From assembly GCA_051208045.1 (NCBI GenBank), contig JBPJFY010000001.1, positions 1,054,001 to 1,118,000 on the forward strand: 64,000 bases of DNA, in the 5' to 3' direction. This document shows, piece after piece, positions 1 through 8,104 of this stretch. The position numbers and the translations under genes were made by a program. The notes under the pieces are model-generated. The model saw only the letters and a program-made list of their open reading frames with translations, was not told the origin of the DNA and made no database searches. Origin of the DNA: LZORAL124-50-18 sp051208045 (lineage in GTDB: Bacteria > Pseudomonadota > Gammaproteobacteria > Pseudomonadales > Oleiphilaceae). How positions within the stretch are numbered: the first letter of the stretch is position 1; each line of letters begins with the position of its first letter.

Positions 1-2
1 AG

Positions 3-3000
3 GAATGCCTGGTGCTGGTTCAGGAGTTGGCACGCGGTGTGGAATTGAGTGATGAAGCTTTCGCCATTCTCGCACGAAAAATTCGGGCAGAATTATTGGA
101 TGCTTACGGGATTACCCTGCATGACCTGGTGCTGATTGAGCAGGGATCATTTCTAAAAACCTCCAGTGGCAAAATTCGTCGCCGGGCGATGCGTGAAAAA
201 TACCTGCAGGGCAAGTTGAAGCAGGTACACACTGCTGCCCGGATTGCTGAAAGCCGCGCTGTGCCAGCTTCGCCGCTTGTGGGTACCTCGCGTGAGGCAG
301 GGGAGACAACGCAGAGTGCGCGGCAGGTGCGTCAAACGCTGGTTCGCCTGGTCGCAGAGGCCGTCGGGTTGGCTCCGGCCCAGATTGAACTGACCCGGCC
401 CCTGAGTGAATACGGTCTGGATTCTAAAACACTGGTGGGCTTATCGGGGGAAATCAGTGATGCATTGAATCTGTCATTGAGCCCACGGGTGCTCTACGAC
501 TATCCGACCATTAATGCCCTGGTTGTCTTTCTGGTGCAGGATGAATCAACGGAAGGAAGTGACTTTGCCCAACGTGCAGAGAACGCGCCGGTGGGCGCCA
601 ATGAGCCCATCGCAATTATTGGCATGGCGTGTCGTTTTCCCGGCGCGGCGGAGAGTCCGGAAGCATTCTGGCAGTTGTTGATCAGCCAGCAGGACGGGAT
701 CAGCGAAGTGCCTGAGTCCCGTTGGGATGCACGTGCGTTCTATGAGGCGGGCAATCCTTCAGAGGGAAAAACCAATACTATCTGGGGTGGATTTCTGAAT
801 CAGGTGGACGCATTTGATCCGGAGTTTTTCAGTATCTCGCCGCGGGAAGCCCTGTGGATGGACCCTCAGCAACGGTTACTGATGGAGACCAGTTGGCATG
901 CACTGGAGCATGCCGGCATCGCACCGGCTGATCTCACGGGGAGCAGTACCGGTGTTTTTATCGGCATCAGTAATGTGGACTATGACCGGATTCGCGCGCG
1001 CGTTCGCTCCCCAAACCAAACCTATGCGGGTACCGGCAATGCGTTCAGTATTGCCGCAAATCGTCTCTCGTATTTTTACGATTTTCATGGCCCCAGCCTG
1101 GCGATCGATACGGCGTGTTCGTCGTCTCTTGTGGCGGTGCATCAGGCGATCCGCAGCCTCAGACAGGGGGAGTGTGGCCTGGCGTTGGCGGGGGGCGTTA
1201 ATCTGATCTTAACGCCAGATCTGACCATCACCTTCAGTCAGGTGCGGATGATGGCTCCGGATGGCCGATGCAAGCCGTTTTCCGATGAAGCCAATGGTTA
1301 CGTGCGCAGTGAGGGGTGCGGTGTCATCGTGTTGAAGCCGCTCTCGGCAGCCCTGGCGGCGGGCGATGCGATCTGGGGCGTGATTAAGGGCTCCGGCATC
1401 AGTCAGGACGGACGGAGTAATGGCTTGACCGCACCGAACGGACCCTCCCAGGAACTGGCGATTCGAAATGCGTTGCGTGATGCCGATGTGGATGCACAGG
1501 CGGTCAGTTATGTGGAGGCCCACGGAACCGGCACTCCGCTGGGTGATCCGATTGAGGCGCAGGCGATAGAAAATGTCTACGGCGCCGGGCGCTCGACACA
1601 GAGCGCTTTATGGGTGGGGTCCGCCAAGAGTAATATTGGTCATCTGGAGTCCGCAGCGGGCATCGCAGGACTGATGAAAACTGTGTTGGCGCTGCATCAT
1701 CGGACAGTGCCGGCAAACCTGCACTACGCCACACCGAACCGATTGATTCCCTGGGCGCAGATGCACTGGCAGGTTCCGGTGAGTGCGGAACCGCTGGCCT
1801 GCAGGGAGGGGCAACCGATATTTGCCGGGGTTTCCGGCTTTGGCTTCGGTGGGACGAATGCCCATGTGATCTTGCAAAGTGCACCAGAGACCGGTGTATC
1901 AACAGCGGCGAAGACGGGAACGCCCGGTCCGGGACAGCGGCCTAATCTGCTGGCGATCTCTGCCCGAGATCGTGATGGGCTCCGCAGTCAGGTCCAGCGC
2001 CATGTCACCAGTCTGAGCGCGAATGCGACGGTGGATCTGGAGGCGTATTGTTTGCTGAACAACGTCTGTCGAACCCAGTTTCCGCATCGGCTGGCTGTGC
2101 GGTTCACGGCGTACGCAGATTTACTGAACAAGCTCACCGAACTGGATTGGCAAAATCCGGAAGAAGATGTGTATTTACCCCCAACTCGCGGCGATACCCA
2201 GGCAGCGACAACCGCTTGGCTGTTTACCGGGCAGGGCGCACAATATGTGGGCATGGGGCAGGGATTGATGGCAGCTATACCTGCATTTCGGGCAAAGATG
2301 GAAGTCTGTGATCAGATCTATCATTCGCTCACCGGGCAGTCCATCATCGAGCTGATGAACAATCCCAGGGAAAATGATGAGGGTCAGGTGGCGGTAAATC
2401 AAACCTGCTTCACTCAGCCGGCGTTGTTCTGTCTGGAGTACTCCCTGGCGTCTGTTTGGCTGGAGTGGGGCGGATCGCCGGATTACCTGCTGGGGCACAG
2501 CGTTGGCGAATACGCCGCCGCGTGCGTGGCTGGCGTATTCTCTCTGGAGGATGCGATCAAGCTGATTGAAGCGCGTGGCCGATTAATTCAGTCGTTGGAT
2601 GATCGGGGACAGATGATTGCGGTGTTTGCGCATCTGGATGATGTTACCCAAGCCATCGGTGACCGAAGGAAGATTTCAATTGCGGCCATGAACGGGCCGG
2701 GACAGATTGTGGTTGCGGGCGATACCGGGGAATTGGAGGAAATGGTCACCTATCTGCAGGCGCGAAATATTGAGAGTCGTCCGCTGGTTGTTTCCCATGC
2801 CTTCCATTCGCCATTGATGGCACCGATGATCGAGGCATTCCGCGCAGTGGCGGACAATATCACCTATCGAATCCCTGCCATACCGATCGTTTCTACAGTG
2901 ACAGGACAGCTTATTCAGGATGAAATTGCGTCGTCAGCCTATTGGTGCGGACACATTCTGGCACCGGTACTGTTTGAGCAGGGCATGCACCGCTTGCAGG

Positions 3001-6000
3001 AGTTGGGGGTAACCACGTTTATTGAACAGGGGCCAGCCAATACCCTGATTGCCATGGGTAAGCGCACACTGGGCGGGCGGGGATTGAGCTGGATTGCCTC
3101 ACTCAGCCGTTCAGCACCTTCGGAGGATATTCAGGCGATCACTCAGGCCGCCGGTCAGGCATTTGTTGCCGGGCAGGCGGTGGCGTGGTCCGCATTCTAT
3201 GGGGTGCCGGCACGGCGGGCAGCGTTGATGGTGGTGAATCTGCCGCGCTATGCTTTTCAGCGTACCAGGTATTGGTTAGACGACGTTGCGCCGGCGCAGG
3301 CTGAAACGGGTCAGCGTCGCCAGACAGGTCACTTCCTGTTGGGTGAAGCCCGTTTTTCACCGCGTTTAATGCCGGGGGAAATGCAGTTTGAATGTGATTT
3401 GTCTGCCCGGAGTGCCCATTTTGTGCCGGAATACGCCACCGGAGAGGAGCAAACCATCCGACTTCCGGTATTCATGCTCATGGCTTTGCAGGTTGCTGTG
3501 CGGGGGCTCAAAACCGCCGCCATCAGTATTCAGGATCTGGAAATGCATGAAGACATTGGCGTTCCGGATACCGACCGCTCCGAAGCATTGACAATGCATA
3601 CTTTTGTGGATCGACCGGCAGCCAATGAGGTACGCATGAAGTGCTATGCGCCTGCGGAGGAGCCCTCGGGAATCGATGGCGGACGTGCGTGGCAAATGAT
3701 CGCCAGTGCTTCCGTATTGGCGCATGATGCGTCACGACGGCCCGGGAATCTGTCGATCAGTCAAATGAAGTTGCGCATTGATGAGCTGGTGGATGTACAG
3801 GAATACCAGGAAAACTGCCGGGATCGCGGCCTGTTTTACGGTGCCTATCCCCGAATTCTGGTCTCGGAATTGTATCGAAATGATCATGAATCGCTGGGAC
3901 TGGTGCGGCTGGATGCGGAAGAGGCGAGTTGGTCACCGGACAGCAATATCCCCGATGCCCATGTTCAGGCGGTGTTTCAGGTGTTGGGCGTCTTGTGCTA
4001 CGAAGACAGCGAACACACGTTCTTTCCCTACCGGGTCAGTCGGGTGGAAATCTTTGAGCCTCCGGGTCGAACGGGATGGGTGTACGTCAATCGCGTGAGT
4101 ACCTGGGATGCGGAAGAGCGGCACCAGGATCTGGATATGATCTGGATGAGTGAGTCCGGGAAAGTGCAACTCCGTATCCAGGGCATGAAGTTTAAAGCCT
4201 CCAAAGCACCGGTGGTGGGTCTCAAGGCCCAGTTGATGGCCATGAGTCCGTCCAGGCGCACCCGTACCTTGCGAGAGTTTCTATTGCGCATCGTAAGTAA
4301 AGCTCTGTCGCTCGACATGGACCAGATCGATGATGACCGGCCGCTGTTGGAGCTGGGTATGGATTCGCTCATTGCCATGGAGATACTTGGACGTGTGAAA
4401 TACGCGCTGGATATGGATCTCAATCTGGTGAAGCTTCAGGACGGGGCGTCGGTTTCATCATTGGCGGGATTGATCGATTTTCGTTTAACCGAGGGGCTGG
4501 AAGGCGAAGAAGCCGACTGGCAGGAGGATGTCATCAGTCCGATGGTGGTGTTGCAAAAGGGAGAGCCTGGCCGAATTCCGCTGATTCTCGTTCACCCCAT
4601 CGGCGGCAGCGTGTTCTGTTACAACGAACTGGCCCATCGGATTGGGCAGGGTCAACCCGTTTATGCCCTGCAGGCACATGCGTTTATCGATGAAGACAGT
4701 GCACCGGAATCCATAGAAGAAATGGCGACGGAATATCTGCACGAGATTCGGCAGGTACAGCCGTCCGGTCCGTACCTGTTGGGTGGCTGGTCGCTGGGTG
4801 GGGTATTGGCCCTGGAACTGGCGAGTCGGCTCAGCAATCAGGGTGAAAAAGTGGCTCGACTGACGTTGATTGACAGCGCCCCCACGTTCAACCGCCGGTT
4901 GGAGACGGATCACGATAAGGATGTGTTCCTGCTGAATTTGATGTCGCTGGATCTGGGGGTCAGTGGTGCCTTGCTGACGGAGCTGCTGGATGAGCATCGC
5001 ACAGCGGAGGAGTCCCTTCAGGCGTTGTTCAAAGAAGCACATCGACGCGGAATCATTCCACAGTTAATGCCCTTCAAAGAGTTGGCGCACAGCTTTCAGG
5101 TGATGAAGTGTCTGCTGAATGTAATGCAGGGATACGAACCGCCGGAATATGGCGGGAAAACAGCGTTGTTCAAAGCGGAAAAGCCCCTGTACGAATATGC
5201 CGGGATGAGTGAACAACTGGATTGGGAACCCTACCTGTACGGTCTGGATCAGGTACTGACCACCGCCGGGAACCACTTCACCCTGCTGGATCCGGAAAAT
5301 ATTGACCTCATCGCCACCTACATGCGCAAAGCGATTCGTGAATCCGTGAGCACTGCCAACCGGTTTTTCCTCCCGGTGGTCGCCCCCAGCGCGTATGCGC
5401 AGAAGCACCAGGTATTGCAGGATATTCAAGTCGACTTTCAAGTGAAGGAGGCCAAAGCACGGCTGGCTCTGGATGAATCCCATCCGTACTTTTTTGATCA
5501 CCCTCTCGATCATGTGCCGGGTGCGCTGGTATTACAGGGAATTTGGCAAATGCTCGATCAAATCACTGCGGAAACCGATCCGGATAATCCGGCGTTGCTG
5601 CGCTACGTTTCCGATATTCACATCCGTTTCCGGAAATGGATTGAAAAACAGGTGCCCACCCCGTTAAGTCTTTTGTTGATGGATGGTGGGCCCGAGCACC
5701 TGGCCTTTTCGGGAATTGTCACCCAGCATGGTTCCATTGCCTGTGAACTGGACTTGAACCTTCAATACCGGGCGGCACAGCCGTTGGCAGATTCGCAGCA
5801 GGTTTCAGGTTCACCCGCGGTGCCAGACTCCAAGGGTGCCGCACGTGTACGGACAGCCCCAACGCCCAAGGAGGTCTTGCATAAGCATCGTGCTGAAAAC
5901 GTCTTCATTTCGGAACCCGAGCAAACTGACGTGAAGTCGTATTGTGTGCAATTGCTTAAGCCGAAACCCGGTCACCTGTTCTTTGATGGCTGCCATCAAG

Positions 6001-6353
6001 CGATGGCGGACTCTCGCTTGTGTGTGGAGCCATTGTATTTGCTGGAAAGCGCACGGCAGTTGGCTACCTGGGCAGGCCACACGCTGTATCACGTGCCCAT
6101 GGGGCACCCCATGAACCTGATTAGCGTGGATATGCGCCTCGTCCGCCCCATTCAACCCGGCGAAACGCTGTCGATGGTGCACGAACAAAACGATGCGCAA
6201 GCGGCGGTGCTGCAGGATATCGTTCGCTTACCGGTGGTGATTTACAGTGGTGAACAACGGGTCGGAGAAATTGGAATTACTGCACAGGCAGTGGACAAAC
6301 ATACCTATTTGAAACAACGCAACCTGGAAGTATCGCACGATACTGAACATTGA
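3..6353 (+). CDS. Hybrid FAAL-polyketide synthase with C-terminal AfsA-type hotdog (5' end outside window)
   Basis: The frame is already open at base 3, so the gene starts upstream. Numbering is from the GTG at 12. Domains in order: the end of a fatty acyl-AMP ligase (1-70, with TSSGKIRR carrying the ANL lysine); a carrier with Ser138 in GLDS; a ketosynthase (198-620) with Cys369 in DTACSSS, His504 in EAHGTGTP and His544 in NIGH. An acyltransferase follows, with Ser830 in GHSVGE and HAFH at 929-932, which usually marks malonyl-CoA. Next is a dehydratase-like fold (about 1105-1395) whose usual DH motif reads EY, so the catalytic His is lost. A second carrier (Ser1452), a thioesterase (Ser1594 in GWSLGG) and a double hotdog of the AfsA family (HPYFFDH at 1824, then a second repeat to about 2100) complete it. 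No KR or ER is visible. The inferred role is fatty acid activation, one malonyl extension to a beta-keto thioester, then AfsA-type condensation. The domain calls are strong; the product is inference. Confidence 0.93.
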   Translation, partial: ECLVLVQELARGVELSDEAFAILARKIRAELLDAYGITLHDLVLIEQGSFLKTSSGKIRRRAMREKYLQGKLKQVHTAARIAESRAVPASPLVGTSREAGETTQSARQVRQTLVRLVAEAVGLAPAQIELTRPLSEYGLDSKTLVGLSGEISDALNLSLSPRVLYDYPTINALVVFLVQDESTEGSDFAQRAENAPVGANEPIAIIGMACRFPGAAESPEAFWQLLISQQDGISEVPESRWDARAFYEAGNPSEGKTNTIWGGFLNQVDAFDPEFFSISPREALWMDPQQRLLMETSWHALEHAGIAPADLTGSSTGVFIGISNVDYDRIRARVRSPNQTYAGTGNAFSIAANRLSYFYDFHGPSLAIDTACSSSLVAVHQAIRSLRQGECGLALAGGVNLILTPDLTITFSQVRMMAPDGRCKPFSDEANGYVRSEGCGVIVLKPLSAALAAGDAIWGVIKGSGISQDGRSNGLTAPNGPSQELAIRNALRDADVDAQAVSYVEAHGTGTPLGDPIEAQAIENVYGAGRSTQSALWVGSAKSNIGHLESAAGIAGLMKTVLALHHRTVPANLHYATPNRLIPWAQMHWQVPVSAEPLACREGQPIFAGVSGFGFGGTNAHVILQSAPETGVSTAAKTGTPGPGQRPNLLAISARDRDGLRSQVQRHVTSLSANATVDLEAYCLLNNVCRTQFPHRLAVRFTAYADLLNKLTELDWQNPEEDVYLPPTRGDTQAATTAWLFTGQGAQYVGMGQGLMAAIPAFRAKMEVCDQIYHSLTGQSIIELMNNPRENDEGQVAVNQTCFTQPALFCLEYSLASVWLEWGGSPDYLLGHSVGEYAAACVAGVFSLEDAIKLIEARGRLIQSLDDRGQMIAVFAHLDDVTQAIGDRRKISIAAMNGPGQIVVAGDTGELEEMVTYLQARNIESRPLVVSHAFHSPLMAPMIEAFRAVADNITYRIPAIPIVSTVTGQLIQDEIASSAYWCGHILAPVLFEQGMHRLQELGVTTFIEQGPANTLIAMGKRTLGGRGLSWIASLSRSAPSEDIQAITQAAGQAFVAGQAVAWSAFYGVPARRAALMVVNLPRYAFQRTRYWLDDVAPAQAETGQRRQTGHFLLGEARFSPRLMPGEMQFECDLSARSAHFVPEYATGEEQTIRLPVFMLMALQVAVRGLKTAAISIQDLEMHEDIGVPDTDRSEALTMHTFVDRPAANEVRMKCYAPAEEPSGIDGGRAWQMIASASVLAHDASRRPGNLSISQMKLRIDELVDVQEYQENCRDRGLFYGAYPRILVSELYRNDHESLGLVRLDAEEASWSPDSNIPDAHVQAVFQVLGVLCYEDSEHTFFPYRVSRVEIFEPPGRTGWVYVNRVSTWDAEERHQDLDMIWMSESGKVQLRIQGMKFKASKAPVVGLKAQLMAMSPSRRTRTLREFLLRIVSKALSLDMDQIDDDRPLLELGMDSLIAMEILGRVKYALDMDLNLVKLQDGASVSSLAGLIDFRLTEGLEGEEADWQEDVISPMVVLQKGEPGRIPLILVHPIGGSVFCYNELAHRIGQGQPVYALQAHAFIDEDSAPESIEEMATEYLHEIRQVQPSGPYLLGGWSLGGVLALELASRLSNQGEKVARLTLIDSAPTFNRRLETDHDKDVFLLNLMSLDLGVSGALLTELLDEHRTAEESLQALFKEAHRRGIIPQLMPFKELAHSFQVMKCLLNVMQGYEPPEYGGKTALFKAEKPLYEYAGMSEQLDWEPYLYGLDQVLTTAGNHFTLLDPENIDLIATYMRKAIRESVSTANRFFLPVVAPSAYAQKHQVLQDIQVDFQVKEAKARLALDESHPYFFDHPLDHVPGALVLQGIWQMLDQITAETDPDNPALLRYVSDIHIRFRKWIEKQVPTPLSLLLMDGGPEHLAFSGIVTQHGSIACELDLNLQYRAAQPLADSQQVSGSPAVPDSKGAARVRTAPTPKEVLHKHRAENVFISEPEQTDVKSYCVQLLKPKPGHLFFDGCHQAMADSRLCVEPLYLLESARQLATWAGHTLYHVPMGHPMNLISVDMRLVRPIQPGETLSMVHEQNDAQAAVLQDIVRLPVVIYSGEQRVGEIGITAQAVDKHTYLKQRNLEVSHDTEH

Positions 6354-6366
6354 ACAGACTGAGAGA

Positions 6367-7029
6367 ATGGTGACGATGAACACCTCAAATGATTTCAGAA
6401 ATCAGCTCCCCAAATACCTCATGATGAGTGGAATCATTCTGCTCACCGTCCTCGCGACGCTCAAATTGCAACATTGGCAAGGTTGGCCGTTTGTACTGGG
6501 GTTGGTGGTGACCGGCAGTTACCTCTTTTGGTTACTCTCCGAATCCAATGTATCTGCCACAGAGTCCTCCAAAGGGCAGACCAGCAAAGATAAAGGCACC
6601 TGCGAGCTCTATGCCTTTGGACGACTGCTCACCGTACTGGTTGCGATGGCGCTGCCCACTCAGTGGCAGGGGGGATGGGTCACCGCGCTGGGTGTTCTGC
6701 TGTTTTATTTTGGCGTGTTCTTCCGCTTGAATGCGATTCATGTCCTCGGGCGATTCTATTCCCATCGTGTCCGGCTGGTCGGTGAACACCAGGTGGTGGA
6801 TACCGGGCCGTACAAAGCCGTTCGACATCCGGCGTACACCGGCATGCTGTGTGCCCATCTGGGGTTCGTGCTGGTGTTCTTCAATTATTGGGCCTTGGCC
6901 GCCTGCTTATTGGTGCTCGTGCCAGCGGTGGTGATGCGTATTCTGATCGAGGAAAAAGCATTGATGACGCTTCCCGGTTATCCGGCGTATGCCGAAGCCC
7001 ACAAACGTCTCATACCGCTGATCTGGTAG
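6367..7029 (+). CDS. Isoprenylcysteine carboxyl methyltransferase-family membrane protein
   Basis: About 220 residues with four or five membrane helices. The C-terminal half has the ICMT/PEMT signature: GPYKAVRHPAYTGM followed by an EE-containing motif and PGYPAYAEAHKRLIP, which bind S-adenosylmethionine in this fold. The family methylates carboxylates, phospholipid head groups or other small lipophilic substrates at the membrane, so O- or N-methylation of the cluster product is likely. It begins 13 bases after the synthase stop, in the same operon. The ATG at 6376 is an equally good start. Family assignment is firm; the substrate is unknown. Confidence 0.85.
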   Translation: MVTMNTSNDFRNQLPKYLMMSGIILLTVLATLKLQHWQGWPFVLGLVVTGSYLFWLLSESNVSATESSKGQTSKDKGTCELYAFGRLLTVLVAMALPTQWQGGWVTALGVLLFYFGVFFRLNAIHVLGRFYSHRVRLVGEHQVVDTGPYKAVRHPAYTGMLCAHLGFVLVFFNYWALAACLLVLVPAVVMRILIEEKALMTLPGYPAYAEAHKRLIPLIW

Positions 7030-7038
7030 GTCGTCGCT

Positions 7039-8079
7039 GTGCAGATAATTTTGACCGGCGGAACCGGTTATGTGGGGCGCGCGATATTGCGTCAGGTGGC
7101 GAAGCGTAAAGGGGCTCTTCAGGTGCGGCTCATGGCCCGCTCCGAGGCACAGGTGTGTTCGTTAATGGCGTGGTCGGAATGTCCCACCTGGCTGCAGGTG
7201 ATTCCCGGCCGTTTACCTGAGGTTCCCGACGCATTGTTTGATGACCGGCCTTCGGTGCTGGTGCATTTTGGAGTGAAGCAGATTGATTCAGATGGCTCGG
7301 GTTATTCAGACATTAATGTGCGCGGAACGGAAGCGCTCCTCGCAGCCGCGCCGGCAGCGGTGGCTGGGGTGATTTACGGAAGTACCCTGTCAGTATTGGG
7401 AGGGGGTGCACAGCGCAATGTCGGTGAACAGGTGCCCATGGTGGCTGAATCTGCTTTAGCACGAAGCCGGGCAGCCGCTGAAGTGGCCTGCTACACCTGG
7501 GGTAAACAGCGCGGTCGGGCTGCGACTGCGCTGCGACCCCGTTTCATTCTGGGGGCCGAGGATCAGTTTGTTTTGCCGGGGCTGGTGAAATTAGCGCGCA
7601 AAGGCATGACCATCGGATCCGGTCGCCAACAGTTTTCCATTATTGAAGTGAACGACTATGCGTCCATTGTTCTCGCGCTGGCCAGCCATTGGTTGCAGGG
7701 TGGGGAGGAACAACAGGGAGCGCAGATTCAGCACGCGTTGCACATCGGCTATCCTCGCCCGGTATCACTCAACGAAATTCTTGCACTGGCGGGCGAGAGC
7801 GTCCCGGCCATTGATCGGCAATGGGGTGTGCCCATTCCCTGGTGGAACGGGCCCTGGCTGGAGCGGTTACATCGATGGGTTTTGCCCAAGACATCGGGAG
7901 CGGTGGAAAAAACGCTGACCCAGCTTGCCTTGGTCGGATTTGACCATTATGGCGACACCCACAGGTTGCGGCAGTATCTGGCGGGGACCGAAGCTGAGGC
8001 CGTGGTGAATCGCTCGGAAAAAGAAGCGCTGCGCCAGGTCATGATGGATTTTACGCAGCACCACAATAACACCCACTGA
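7039..8079 (+). CDS. NAD(P)-binding extended SDR (epimerase/3-beta-HSD-like), atypical active site
   Basis: 346 residues beginning with a GTG nine bases after the previous stop. The N-terminus has the Rossmann motif GGTGYVG (residues 7-13) of extended short-chain dehydrogenases, and the LRPRFILG segment after the active site is typical of the epimerase/3-beta-hydroxysteroid dehydrogenase branch. Where family members read PYxxSK, this protein reads ALARSRAAAE, so the catalytic Tyr and Lys are Leu and Arg. In the A-factor pathway a reductase acts after AfsA, and this gene could fill a comparable position. The missing catalytic pair argues for an unusual mechanism or a non-redox role. Cofactor binding looks intact. 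Confidence 0.85.
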   Translation: MQIILTGGTGYVGRAILRQVAKRKGALQVRLMARSEAQVCSLMAWSECPTWLQVIPGRLPEVPDALFDDRPSVLVHFGVKQIDSDGSGYSDINVRGTEALLAAAPAAVAGVIYGSTLSVLGGGAQRNVGEQVPMVAESALARSRAAAEVACYTWGKQRGRAATALRPRFILGAEDQFVLPGLVKLARKGMTIGSGRQQFSIIEVNDYASIVLALASHWLQGGEEQQGAQIQHALHIGYPRPVSLNEILALAGESVPAIDRQWGVPIPWWNGPWLERLHRWVLPKTSGAVEKTLTQLALVGFDHYGDTHRLRQYLAGTEAEAVVNRSEKEALRQVMMDFTQHHNNTH

Positions 8080-8104
8080 CTGAAGACGACTGTAGGGATT
8101 GAAC

